22,286 nucleotides of DNA from Pseudomonadota bacterium (GCA_023456105.1 JAEYAO010000097.1:1-22286), one strand, 5' to 3'; positions 1-7,090 are shown, counted from the stretch's first letter. The notes: generated from the letters alone by a model not told the origin. A program made the numbers and translations.

Positions 1-63
1 GGCGACGCGGTCAACGGCCTCGCGCTTGAAAGAATCCGGAAAGTTCCGGCGTTGAACACTCAT
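1..63 (-). CDS. IS3-family transposase OrfA, N-terminal fragment (runs off window)
   Basis: Minus-strand ATG at 63 preceded by a good ribosome binding site (GAGAGGAG, about 8 bases upstream). The 21 visible codons read MSVQRRNFPDSFKREAVDRV followed by A. This is the usual opening of IS3/IS911 OrfA helix-turn-helix proteins, in which a basic stretch is followed by F-(S/T/P)-x-x-F-K-x-E-A-V. OrfA binds the terminal repeats and, through a programmed frameshift with OrfB, forms the DDE transposase. Only the start is visible, so the IS subgroup and whether the gene is intact cannot be judged. An IS66-type or other HTH_Tnp_1 transposase is the main alternative. Confidence 0.7.
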   Translation of the reverse strand, partial: MSVQRRNFPDSFKREAVDRVA

Positions 64-125
64 CAGACACTCCTCTCCAGCTCCGAAAAGCTAGCATGGG
101 TGTCCACCAAACCGAGGGAGGATCA
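1..125 (-). mobile_element. Left end of an IS3-family insertion sequence (partial)
   Basis: The segment holds the start of an IS3-type orfA on the minus strand and about 60 bases of upstream sequence. Read on the minus strand, the end starts TGATCCTCCCTCGGTTTGG and continues into GTGGACACCC. I recall this style of terminal repeat (TG start, GGTTTGGTGGACACC core) from IS3-family elements of alphaproteobacteria, but cannot align it here. The outer tip is placed at base 125 because IS3 ends begin with TG. The other end and the target duplication lie outside the window, so the exact boundary is inferred. The tip coincides with the stop codon of the neighbouring GAF gene. Confidence 0.65.
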
Positions 126-614
126 CAGGTCCAGTTGGGCCATCACCTGCCGCGCAAGCACGCTAAGCGTTTCCTGCTGAAGCTGGCTAAGCCGCCTGGG
201 TCGTGTGTCCACCACACACAGGGCGCCGATCGGCAGCCCCTCTTCGGTCTTGAGCGCTGAGCCGGCGTAGAATCGCAGATGCGGTGCGGTCACCACCAGC
301 GGATCGCGGTTGAACCGCGGATCCTGCGCAGCATCCGGTATGATGAGAAAGTCGTTCTCGAGGATCGCCTTGGCGCAAAACGAACTCTCCAGCGTCGGTC
401 CGCTCGTGACGGGGCCGAATTTCGCCTTGGAGAACTGTCGATCCTGTCCAATCAGGTTCACCATCGCCATTGGCGCGTCGCAGAGCTTGGCCGCGAGGGC
501 CGCAATCTCGTCAAAAGCTGGCTCGGCGGGCGTGTCCATCACCTCGTAGCGTGCGAGAGCAGCAAGCCGCCGTGCTTCCAGATCATCCATGTCGCTTGCC
601 CACTTCCGGATCAT
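123..614 (-). CDS. GAF-domain sensor protein, probably C-terminally truncated by the IS
   Basis: The protein is about 163 aa and is essentially one GAF domain. It opens with an E-A-R-R-L-A-A-L-x-x-Y-x-V-(M/L)-D-T-P block (residues 13-29), has the central FYAGSAL and PIGALCVVD motifs (residues 115-136), and ends ARQVMAQLDL. In related proteins this last helix normally leads into a histidine kinase (often HWE type), a GGDEF or another output domain. Here the reading frame stops at TGA 125-123, exactly at the putative IS tip, so the output domain is missing. The start is uncertain: ATG at 614 is used, ATG at 590 (MDDLEARR) is equally plausible, and a TTG at 677 extends the frame. No convincing ribosome binding site decides it. 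A small stand-alone GAF protein is the alternative. Confidence 0.7.
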   Translation of the reverse strand: MIRKWASDMDDLEARRLAALARYEVMDTPAEPAFDEIAALAAKLCDAPMAMVNLIGQDRQFSKAKFGPVTSGPTLESSFCAKAILENDFLIIPDAAQDPRFNRDPLVVTAPHLRFYAGSALKTEEGLPIGALCVVDTRPRRLSQLQQETLSVLARQVMAQLDL

Positions 615-898
615 CTCACCATCGCTGGCCGCAGCACCTCGGCGAGATCTTCCGGCGGTCTTGGGCTTCTGCAGCAAGTCGGAGCCGTGCGATCCTTCGC
701 AAGGTCTTGGCTGTAGCCCCTTGTCGGCGTCGCGGGCAAGCCGCGGGAGCGGCTGTGGAGCGTCCCCGCAAGTTGAACGCCGAGGACACCGACCATGGGT
801 GTTTGTGAGCTGCGGTCGGAGTGGTTCGGTTCCGATATGATCTTCCTCACCGGGCGCATCTTCTCGCAGAAGACCATAAAACGCGCTGACGCCCGCCC

Positions 899-926
899 TT
901 GAACTTTACAGACATGTTTGTAAACT
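899..926 (+). promoter_or_regulatory. Candidate promoter of the MFS efflux gene
   Basis: TTGAAC (899-904) and TAAACT (921-926) are separated by 16 bases, a plausible -35/-10 pair for the housekeeping sigma factor. The segment is visibly more AT-rich than its surroundings. Transcription would start near 933, leaving a short leader before the start codon at 948 or 957. The spacer is filled by a palindrome, so a bound repressor would block RNA polymerase directly. Confidence 0.55.
905..924. promoter_or_regulatory. 20-bp palindrome, probable TetR-type operator
   Basis: TTTACAGACATGTTTGTAAA is an inverted repeat with 9 of 10 base pairs matching; only G911/T918 disagree. TetR-family dimers commonly bind 15-20 bp palindromes of this form, and a TetR gene follows the pump gene in the same direction. 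The palindrome sits in the spacer between the candidate -35 and -10. That the downstream regulator (2478-3026) is the binding protein, and so represses pump and itself together, is inferred from position. Confidence 0.6.
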
Positions 927-956
927 AAAGCTGGTGAGCTCGCGCAGGTGCCTACG

Positions 957-2467
957 ATGACGACGCAGATCCGCAACCGATGGGCGCTTTTGACTATCGT
1001 CGGGGCCGGGGTGATCCTGATCACTCTTGATAACTCCGTCCTTTATACGGCGCTTCCCACCCTGACCCGGGATCTCGGCGCATCCGCGACCCAGGCCCTG
1101 TGGATCATCAACGCCTATCCGCTGGTCATGGCCGGCCTGCTGCTCGGCGCGGGCACGCTAGGCGACCGTATCGGCCACCGGCGCATGTTCGTCGTCGGCT
1201 TGGTCCTGTTCGGCCTCGCCTCGCTGATCGCGGCCTTCTCGCCGACCGCAGAAATGCTGATCGGGGCCCGCGCATTCCTCGCCGTCGGGGCGGCGGCGAT
1301 GATGCCCGCCACGCTGGCGCTGATCCGCGTCACCTTCGTGGTCGAGCGCGAACGCAATCTCGCGATCGGCGTCTGGGGGGCCCTCTCCCTGGTGGGCGCG
1401 GCCCTCGGACCGGTGGTGAGCGGGCTTCTGCTCAGCCGTTTCTGGTGGGGCTCGGTGTTCCTCATCAACGTGCCAGTGGTCGCGCTGGCCTTGATCGGAA
1501 CGCCGATCTTCGCGCCGAAAGTGGCGGGCGATCCCACCAAGCCTTGGGATGTCGTCTCCTCGCTCCAGGCGCTGGCGCCCTGTCCGCCCTTGTGTTGGCC
1601 ATCAAGGAAGCGGCGCATGTGGGACAAAGCTGGACAGTGCCCGCCCTGGCGCTCCTGGTCGCAATCGGCGCCAGCGTCCTCTTCGTGCGCCGTCAGCGGC
1701 GGCTGGCGTTTCCGCTTATCGAATTTTCCATCTTCCGCAATCCGGCCTTCATGGCGGGCGTGCTGGCGGCGGCCTTCATCACCTTCGCCATTGGGGGCAT
1801 ACAGCTCGCCGCTACGCAGCGTTTCCAGCTCGTTGTCGGCTTCACACCGCTCCAAGCCGGCCTGCTCGTAACAGGGGTCGCCGTCGGCGCCTTGCCCACG
1901 GCCCTTATCGGAGGCGCCTTTCTTCACCGGATCGGCCTGCGGAACTTGATCGCCGGCGGACTGGCGGTCGGGGCCGCGTCCGTTCTGATGGTTTCGGTTG
2001 GCGTCACCCATGGTCTCGGCTGGATCGTGGGTGGACTGCTCCTGACCGGCGCAGGTCTGGGCGCGGCCATGTCGGTCGCCTCCACAGCCATCGTCGGCAA
2101 CGTCCCCGCCTCCAGAGCCGGCATGGCCTCCTCGGTGGAGGAGGTGTCCTATGAGTTCGGCAGTCTCTTCGCCGTCACCATTATCGGCAGCCTGATGGCC
2201 TATCTTTATACGGTGAACGTGGTGCTGCCCGCCGGTGCGCCCGAGGAGGCGACGGCGAGCATGATCGCGGCTCTTGGCGTCGCCGCACAGGATCCGACTG
2301 GCGGTGCGGCTCTGGTCAATGCGGCGAGCGCCGCCTTTGACGGCGCCTATGCGACCGTTCTTCATGTCGCCGCCGCCGCGCTGGCCGTGGGGGCTGTCTG
2401 GACGGGTCTGCTGCTCAGACGGTACGGCGCCGGATCGGCCTCCTCGGCCCATTCCGGCTCACACTGA
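957..2467 (+). pseudogene. DHA2-family MFS drug efflux transporter (SmvA/QacA-like), single frameshift
   Basis: With one frameshift corrected the product is about 503 aa, the normal size for 14-helix DHA2 (drug:H+ antiporter 2) transporters of the inner membrane. The N-terminal part has the helix-1 motif LDNSVLYTALP (residues 24-34) and the family motif A as GTLGDRIGHRRMF (about 66-78). The string QALWIINAYPLVMAGLLLG resembles SmvA/QacA pumps that export cationic biocides and dyes; the substrate here is not proven. The frame breaks near 1574: up to SSLQAL it reads in one frame, then continues as ALSALVLAIKEAAH in the -1 frame. Restoring one G in CTGGCGCC (1572-1579) gives QALGALSALVLAIK. ATG 957 is chosen because AGG lies 8 bases upstream; GTG 948 is an alternative. 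The break is either a real inactivating mutation or a sequencing error. Confidence 0.85.
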
Positions 2468-2477
2468 GGAGGATGAA

Positions 2478-3026
2478 ATGGCCCGCGGCAGCAAACGCGT
2501 CGAGATCGTGGATGCGGTGGTCGCGATCGTCGAGCGCCACGGTCTCACCGCCGTGACGCTTGACGCCGTCGCCGCGCAAACCGGGCTGACACGCCCGGGA
2601 TTGCTTTACCATTACCCGTCCCGTGAAGCGCTTGTACGGGCCACGCACCAGCATCTGATCGACAGTTGGGAGGCGGGGCTCGCTGCGGTGGCGGGCAAGA
2701 GCTGTGAAGAAGCGACCCCGGAAGAACGCTCTGCGGCCTACATCACGATGTGTGCGCAGTCCACGCGCCGTGCCGAGCTTCTGCTGATGATGGAAAGCGT
2801 CGATGATCCGGAACTGGAGGCGTCCTGGCGGCGGCTGATCGAACGATGGGCGCCGCCGATGCCGCGCGGCGGCGATCCTCGCGCACTCGACGCCTTCATC
2901 GCACGGCTGGCGGCGGACGGGCTGTGGTTTCTGACAGCAATACCAGGCCAGATGAATCCCGATCTATGCGCCGTCGTCACGCGGAGGCTGGTTGAGATGA
3001 GCCGGACGTCCGAGCAAGCGGCATGA
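2478..3026 (+). CDS. TetR/AcrR-family transcriptional regulator, pump-linked
   Basis: A 182-aa protein with a TetR N-terminal helix-turn-helix. Residues 8-27 form the first helix (VEIVDAVVAIVERHG), followed by the recognition region TLDAVAAQTGLTRPGLLYHY (27-46) and PSREALV. The C-terminal two thirds are the variable ligand-binding and dimerisation part. ATG 2478 has a strong ribosome binding site (GAGGAGG) and lies 10 bp after the MFS stop codon, so the two genes are very likely co-transcribed. Its position suggests control of the pump through the palindrome at 905-924 and hence autoregulation. The nearest functional analogy is SmvR with SmvA, although that pair is divergent. Confidence 0.88.
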   Translation: MARGSKRVEIVDAVVAIVERHGLTAVTLDAVAAQTGLTRPGLLYHYPSREALVRATHQHLIDSWEAGLAAVAGKSCEEATPEERSAAYITMCAQSTRRAELLLMMESVDDPELEASWRRLIERWAPPMPRGGDPRALDAFIARLAADGLWFLTAIPGQMNPDLCAVVTRRLVEMSRTSEQAA

Positions 3027-3028
3027 TC

Positions 3029-3411
3029 CTGGAGCGGCCGTTCGGCGACTTTGACAACGCGGTTGGAAGGAAGCCGCGGACTGGTGGACGGCCGCGCCGC
3101 AAGTCGTAACCTTGTCGGGGCTGGCGTCAGGGCTTTTCCATCCCGCGACCGGATACGGCTTCCTGACGCCGTGCGACCAGCCGACATCATCGCCGCGCTG
3201 GACCGTTCGTCGATCCATGTAGCGCAAGTGAGCACAGTGAGCAGACGTGGCGGAATCGCGGCTTCTATCGCTATCTCGATACGATGATGTTCGTTGGAGC
3301 GAAGCCTCACGAACGAGATCGTGTACTTCAGCGCTTCTATGGCCTTGATCCCGCACTGGTGCTTGTGATCACGAGAGCCTCAGTCCGATCGACAGGCTCC
3401 CGGGATTGTCT
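3029..3411 (+). pseudogene. crtY: Degraded remnant of lycopene beta-cyclase (crtY), C-terminal part
   Basis: No single frame is coding, but successive frames give collinear pieces of the CrtY C-terminus. GDFDNA starts near 3044. DWWTAAPQVV then SGLASGLFHPATGYG ends near 3158. LPDAVRPADIIAALD covers about 3159-3203. WRNRGFYRYLDTMMF and RVLQRFYGLDPALV cover about 3245-3360. ESLSPIDRLP covers about 3373-3402. In intact CrtY the order is GxxxAFW, SGLRAGLFHPTTGYSLPxAV, GFFRxLNRMLF, RFYxLPxxLIxRFYAGRL and a basic tail, which is the same order. At least four frame changes and loss of the RFYAGR motif show decay, not one sequencing error. Intact CrtY is about 380-390 aa; the N-terminal FAD-binding half is absent and its place is taken by the TetR gene. 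No other carotenoid gene is in the window. Confidence 0.75.
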
Positions 3412-3444
3412 CGCGAGAGTTTGCGAACACTGTCGTCTCGCCCG

Positions 3445-5493
3445 CTAGAAGCGGTAGGCGACGCCGACGCGCAGGTTGCGGCCGGGCAGGGGCGCGATGT
3501 CCTTGAGGAAGGAGGCGTGTTCGCGCGCCTCTTCGTCCGTCAGGTTGCGGGCTTCGGCGAAGACGGTGACGTTGCGGTCCGAGAACGGGCGCACGGCGGC
3601 TGCGAGGTTCAGCAGAGTGTAGCTGTCGGTCGGCAGTTCGAAGTCGTTGGCGACCCGGTCCTGCTCGCCCACATGGCGCACCTCGACGCTGGCGTCATAG
3701 CGGGCGGTGGTCCAGGCCAGCCGGCCGGTCGCCGACCACGGCGGGATGCGGGCGGCCGGACCCAGGTCGGTCTCGGCGCGGACGTAGTCGGCGGCGCCTT
3801 CCAGCGACAGCTTGCGGTCGCCGTCCTCCCACAGGGCGTAGGCACCCTCGACCTCGAAGCCGTAGAAACGCGCGTCGGTCTGCACGAACTGGTAGACGGG
3901 GAAGAGCTCGTCCTCCTCTTCGAACAGGAACTCCTCGCCGGTCGCACGCTCGTCGATGAAGCCGTCGTACCAGGAGTGGTAGAGGTGCAGGTCGCCCGAG
4001 AGGCGGCCCCTGTCGTAGTGGGCCGTGCCCTCCAGCGTGGTCACCTTTTCGGTGTCGAGGTCGATGTCGCCGGTCTCATAGGCGGCGGTGGCGATGTGGA
4101 CGCCGTCGGCGAACAGCTCGACCTCGCTGGGCGCGCGCTGGTTGTGCGCGAGGCTGAGTCCAAGGAACAGGCCGGGCGCGGGGCGCAGGAAGCCGGCGAC
4201 CGACCCGGACCAGTTGTCAAACTCGCGCTCGACCTCGGCGTCCTCGCCAAGCGGCGTGGCGTCCAGCGTGCGGCGGTCGTAGCGCAGGCCGCCCTCGAAG
4301 CCGTGGTCGCCCAGATCCAGCCGCTGAATGGTGTAGACGCCGATCTCCTCGATGCCGACGGTGGGCACGAAGGCCTCCTCGCCGATGGCCTCGAAGTCGC
4401 GCGACAGGGCCTGGACGCCGACGGCGCCGTTCCATCCGCCGCGCGCGCGTTGCACCAGGTCGGCGCGGCCTTCCCAGCCGTCCGAGTTGAACACGGTGCC
4501 GGGCTCGCCCACGTCCTCGAACTCGGTGTGGGTGTAGTCGGCGTGACCGTAGGAGCCGCGCAGGGCCGAGAACGGACCCCGGTCGAAGCGGTATTCGCCG
4601 CGCGCGTCCCATCGCTCCTGGTTCAGCTTGATGAAGACGCTGTCCTCGGCGACCACGCCGTATTCGCTGTCGGTCTCCTTGTAGGACAGGCCCGCGAAGC
4701 CCTTGTCGCCGATGTAGGCGCCGCCGACTCCCCACGCTTCGAGGTCGGTGTAGCTGTTGGGCTGGACGTCTCCGCCTTCTCGCTCGACGCCTTCGACGTC
4801 CGCCAGGCGTTGCGAGATGGACGGCGAGGGAATTTCATAGTCGTCCGTGCGGCGCTTCACGGCGTCGAGGTTGATCGCGAAGTTTCCGCCGCCCACCGTG
4901 ACGCGGACGAACCCGCCGCGTCCTTCGTCGACGCTGGACACCTGGCCCGAGACCACGCCGTCGATCCCGCCTTCGGGGATTTCGGTCGGGATACGGCCGT
5001 CCAGCACATTGACGACGCCGCCGATGGCCGAGCCGCCATACACCAGGGTGGAGGGCCCGCGAATGATCTCGATGCGATTGGCCTCGGCCGGGTCGGTCGC
5101 GACGGCGTGGTCCGGCGACACCGAGGAGGCGTCGATCAGACCGATGCCGTTGGTCAGCACCTGCACGCGCGGGCCGCTGAGCCCCCGGATCACCGGCCGG
5201 CTGGCGCCCGGCGCGAAGTCGGTGGAGCGCACGCCCGGCCGGCCGTTCAGCAGATCGCCCAACGATGCGGACGGCGCTGTCGCCAGCGTCTGCTCGTCCA
5301 AGACGTCGGTGGCGATCACCGCAGCCCGCTGGCTGACACCGTAGGGGGCGCCGGTGACGATGACGTCCTCCAGCGTCGTGCTGTCGGACGGAGAGGCCGA
5401 GGGCTGAACAGTCTGGGCCAAAGCCGGTGCGGCGAGGACGGACCAGGCGGCGGCGGTGAGCAGGACATGGCGGGATGGGGATCGAACGTGCAT
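3445..5493 (-). CDS. TonB-dependent outer-membrane receptor, ZnuD-like (candidate metal importer)
   Basis: The product is 682 aa. A signal peptide (residues 1 to about 27, ending APALAQ) is followed by a TonB box LEDVIVTG (41-48). The plug domain (about 50-170) contains LLNGRPGVRS, the VIRGLSGPRVQVLTNG block and NRIEIIRGPSTLVYGGSAIG. The rest is a beta-barrel ending in the aromatic AYRF required for outer-membrane assembly. The tail with NLTDEEAREHASFLKD and APLPGRN is typical of the ZnuD branch, which imports zinc in Neisseria and related bacteria. An acidic extracellular-type loop (GEEFLFEEEDELFPV, near residues 515-531) could bind metal. ATG 5493 is chosen because it opens the signal peptide and has GAGG 8 bases upstream; a start 42 bases further upstream would disrupt it. 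I see no clear Zur box, so zinc as substrate remains an inference. Confidence 0.88.
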   Translation of the reverse strand: MHVRSPSRHVLLTAAAWSVLAAPALAQTVQPSASPSDSTTLEDVIVTGAPYGVSQRAAVIATDVLDEQTLATAPSASLGDLLNGRPGVRSTDFAPGASRPVIRGLSGPRVQVLTNGIGLIDASSVSPDHAVATDPAEANRIEIIRGPSTLVYGGSAIGGVVNVLDGRIPTEIPEGGIDGVVSGQVSSVDEGRGGFVRVTVGGGNFAINLDAVKRRTDDYEIPSPSISQRLADVEGVEREGGDVQPNSYTDLEAWGVGGAYIGDKGFAGLSYKETDSEYGVVAEDSVFIKLNQERWDARGEYRFDRGPFSALRGSYGHADYTHTEFEDVGEPGTVFNSDGWEGRADLVQRARGGWNGAVGVQALSRDFEAIGEEAFVPTVGIEEIGVYTIQRLDLGDHGFEGGLRYDRRTLDATPLGEDAEVEREFDNWSGSVAGFLRPAPGLFLGLSLAHNQRAPSEVELFADGVHIATAAYETGDIDLDTEKVTTLEGTAHYDRGRLSGDLHLYHSWYDGFIDERATGEEFLFEEEDELFPVYQFVQTDARFYGFEVEGAYALWEDGDRKLSLEGAADYVRAETDLGPAARIPPWSATGRLAWTTARYDASVEVRHVGEQDRVANDFELPTDSYTLLNLAAAVRPFSDRNVTVFAEARNLTDEEAREHASFLKDIAPLPGRNLRVGVAYRF

Positions 5494-5531
5494 CGAGACC
5501 TCGTGAGAACGCGCGAAAGCGTTACGAAATA

Positions 5532-5560
5532 TCATCTCGCCCGGTCAAGCCGGAAGATGA
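5532..5560. repeat. REP-like imperfect hairpin between divergent genes
   Basis: TCATCT (5532-5537) pairs with AGATGA (5555-5560), and CCGG (5541-5544) pairs with CCGG (5550-5553) around a TCAAG loop. The core CCCGGTCAAGCCGG resembles short palindromic intergenic repeats found in many copies in alphaproteobacterial genomes. Only one copy is seen in this window. It lies in the 169-bp region between the receptor gene and galE, where it could also affect the divergent promoters. Confidence 0.4.
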
Positions 5561-5662
5561 CGTGCGAGGTGGTTCAGCGACGGCGCCTCGACAAAGATCG
5601 TCCGCCGCCGCAACTGCTGGCTGGGTCAAGGGTTGGTGTCGCCTGGGGAGAGGGGATCAAGG

Positions 5663-6661
5663 ATGACGCAGACGGTTCTGGTGGCGGGCGGCGCCGGTTA
5701 TGTCGGCTCGCACGTGTGCCTGGCGTTGTCGCAGGCCGGATTCCGGCCGGTCGTCTACGACAATCTGTCGAACGGCCATGCGGCGTTCGTGCAGTGGGGG
5801 CCGTTGGAGGAAGGCGACATCGGCGATGCGGCGCGGCTGGATCAGGTGATCGCGCGCCATCAGCCCGTCGCCGTGCTGCACTTCGCGGCCCTGATCGAAG
5901 TGGGCGAGTCCGTCAAGGCGCCGGGTCGGTTCTACCAGAACAACGTGGCGGGGGCGATCACCCTGATAGAGGCGGCGCGGCGCGGCGGCGTCGAGGCCCT
6001 GGTGTTCTCCTCGACCTGCGCCACCTATGGCGATCCCGTGCGGCTGCCGATGGACGAGACGCACCCGCAGGCGCCGCTGAATCCCTATGGCCGCTCCAAG
6101 CTGATGATCGAGCAGGCGCTGGCGGACTATTCAACCTATGCCGGCTTCCGCTCGGTGTCCCTGCGCTATTTCAATGCGGCGGGCGCGGACGAGGAGGGGC
6201 GGATCGGCGAGCGCCATCATCCGGAGACCCACGCCATCCCGCTGGCGGTGCAGACGGCGCTGGGTGTGAGGCAGGGCTTCAAGCTGTTCGGCGACGACTA
6301 TGACACCCGCGACGGCACGGCGGTGCGCGACTACATCCACGTCATGGACCTGGCCGACGCCCATGTGCGGGCGCTGCGCTACCTGCTGGACGGCGGCGAG
6401 ACCACGGCGATCAACCTGGGCACCGGCGCGGGCACGACGGTGAAGGAACTGGTGGAGACCATCCGGCGCACCACCAACCGGCCGTTCCCGGTGCAGGTGG
6501 TCGAGCGCAGGCCGGGCGACGCTCCATGCCTGGTCGCGAACAACACCCGCGCGCGCGAGGTGCTGGGTTGGACACCGACACGGACGCTGGACGACATCGT
6601 ACGCACCGCCTGGCGCTGGCACGCCGCCGAGATCGAGCGCGCCACGCCGGAGCTTGTTTGA
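5663..6661 (+). CDS. galE: UDP-glucose 4-epimerase GalE
   Basis: GalE interconverts UDP-glucose and UDP-galactose in the cytoplasm, feeding galactose use and surface polysaccharide synthesis. The 332-aa product, the family's usual size, is an extended short-chain dehydrogenase. It has the NAD-binding GGAGYVGS (residues 9-16), the catalytic serine/threonine region SSTCATYG (116-123) and the YGRSK motif with Tyr142 and Lys146. The later blocks RYFNAAGAD, GDDYDTRDGTAVRDYIHVMDLADAH and NLGTGAGTTVKE are characteristic of GalE itself and not of other epimerases. ATG 5663 is chosen over an upstream in-frame start because it directly precedes the Rossmann strand; GGAGAGGGG lies about 7-16 bases upstream. 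The gene is divergent from the receptor and convergent with the ferredoxin, whose stop codon is only 4 bp away. Confidence 0.95.
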   Translation: MTQTVLVAGGAGYVGSHVCLALSQAGFRPVVYDNLSNGHAAFVQWGPLEEGDIGDAARLDQVIARHQPVAVLHFAALIEVGESVKAPGRFYQNNVAGAITLIEAARRGGVEALVFSSTCATYGDPVRLPMDETHPQAPLNPYGRSKLMIEQALADYSTYAGFRSVSLRYFNAAGADEEGRIGERHHPETHAIPLAVQTALGVRQGFKLFGDDYDTRDGTAVRDYIHVMDLADAHVRALRYLLDGGETTAINLGTGAGTTVKELVETIRRTTNRPFPVQVVERRPGDAPCLVANNTRAREVLGWTPTRTLDDIVRTAWRWHAAEIERATPELV

Positions 6662-6665
6662 CGCC

Positions 6666-6986
6666 CTAGTGCTGGTTTTCCGGCAGGCGGACGATCAGGC
6701 CGTCCAGGGCGTCCGATACCCGGATCTGGCAGGACAGACGCGAGTTCGGCTCGACCTCCTCGGCGAAGTCGAGCATCGACTCCTCCATGGCCGAGGGCTT
6801 GCCCGTCGCCTCGCGCCAGGCCTCGTCGACATAGACGTGGCAGGTCGCGCAGGCGCAGGCGCCGCCGCAATCCGCGTCGATGCCGGGCACATTGTTGCGG
6901 ATGGCGCCTTCCATGACCGAGAGGCCGGGCTTCACCTCGACCGCGTGCTCGGTTCCATCGTGCTCGATATAGGTGATCTTGGCCAT
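6666..6986 (-). CDS. Adrenodoxin-type 2Fe-2S ferredoxin
   Basis: A 106-aa soluble ferredoxin. The cluster ligands are Cys40, Cys46 and Cys49 (C-x5-C-x2-C in DADCGGACACATCH) and Cys86 (RLSCQIRV), which is the adrenodoxin/putidaredoxin spacing and not the plant type. The acidic stretch MEESMLDFAEEVEPNSRLSC matches the partner-docking region of this family. Such proteins carry single electrons to cytochromes P450 or serve Fe-S assembly. No isc/hsc genes or P450 lie next to it, so the Fdx (isc) role is not supported and the partner is unknown. It is convergent with galE with a 4-bp gap. The start at 6986 lacks a strong ribosome binding site, but the protein begins exactly at the family N-terminus. 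Confidence 0.92.
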   Translation of the reverse strand: MAKITYIEHDGTEHAVEVKPGLSVMEGAIRNNVPGIDADCGGACACATCHVYVDEAWREATGKPSAMEESMLDFAEEVEPNSRLSCQIRVSDALDGLIVRLPENQH

Positions 6987-7051
6987 GGTCGGGTCATAGC
7001 GCGGATCGCACGCATCGCAATCCGGAACTGAGGGCGGCTGCGGGGACGGAC

Positions 7052-7090
7052 TGAAAAGACGGGCGGCGCATCGGAGCCGACGCGCCGCCC
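7052..7090 (-). terminator. Intrinsic terminator after the DUF4142 gene / sdh transcription unit
   Basis: GGGCGGCGC (7061-7069) pairs perfectly with GCGCCGCCC (7082-7090). After one A/C mismatch the stem continues with TCGG/CCGA. Read on the minus strand, the hairpin begins 20 bp beyond the DUF4142 stop codon and is followed by GTCTTTTCAG, a short U-rich tract. The layout fits Rho-independent termination of leftward transcription. Confidence 0.7.

Larger units (their letters stand above)
615..956. other. Intergenic region without a convincing gene
   Basis: About 340 bases separate the GAF gene from the efflux gene. Open frames exist on both strands but their translations are Arg/Ser/Pro-rich and match no family I know; they look like by-products of high GC. 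The minus-strand frame of the GAF gene stays open for some distance upstream of 614, so a longer N-terminus cannot be excluded. The only clear signals are the promoter and palindrome at 899-926 upstream of the pump gene. Confidence 0.5.

Noticed and set aside
611..1024. A 137-codon minus-strand open frame over the efflux promoter
   Set aside because: It runs through the promoter and palindrome and the first codons of the pump gene, and its translation has no family character.
1560..1590. Programmed -1 frameshifting in the MFS gene
   Set aside because: There is no slippery heptamer or downstream stimulatory structure, MFS pumps are not known to use it, and a simple one-base deletion restores the family sequence exactly.
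3023..3109. A 28-codon frame starting at ATGA overlapping the TetR stop codon
   Set aside because: It is short, has no ribosome binding site of its own, and part of it (GDFDNA) is better explained as the first piece of the crtY remnant.
5521..5536. A Zur-box-like site (GTTACGAAATATC) upstream of the ZnuD-like receptor
   Set aside because: Only some of the symmetric positions pair, so it falls short of a usable palindrome.
3406..6303. A 965-codon plus-strand open frame opposite the TonB-dependent receptor
   Set aside because: It is antisense to a receptor with signal peptide, TonB box, plug and C-terminal aromatic residue, and its translation is low-complexity Val/Gly/Ala/Asp/Arg sequence typical of GC-rich antisense frames.
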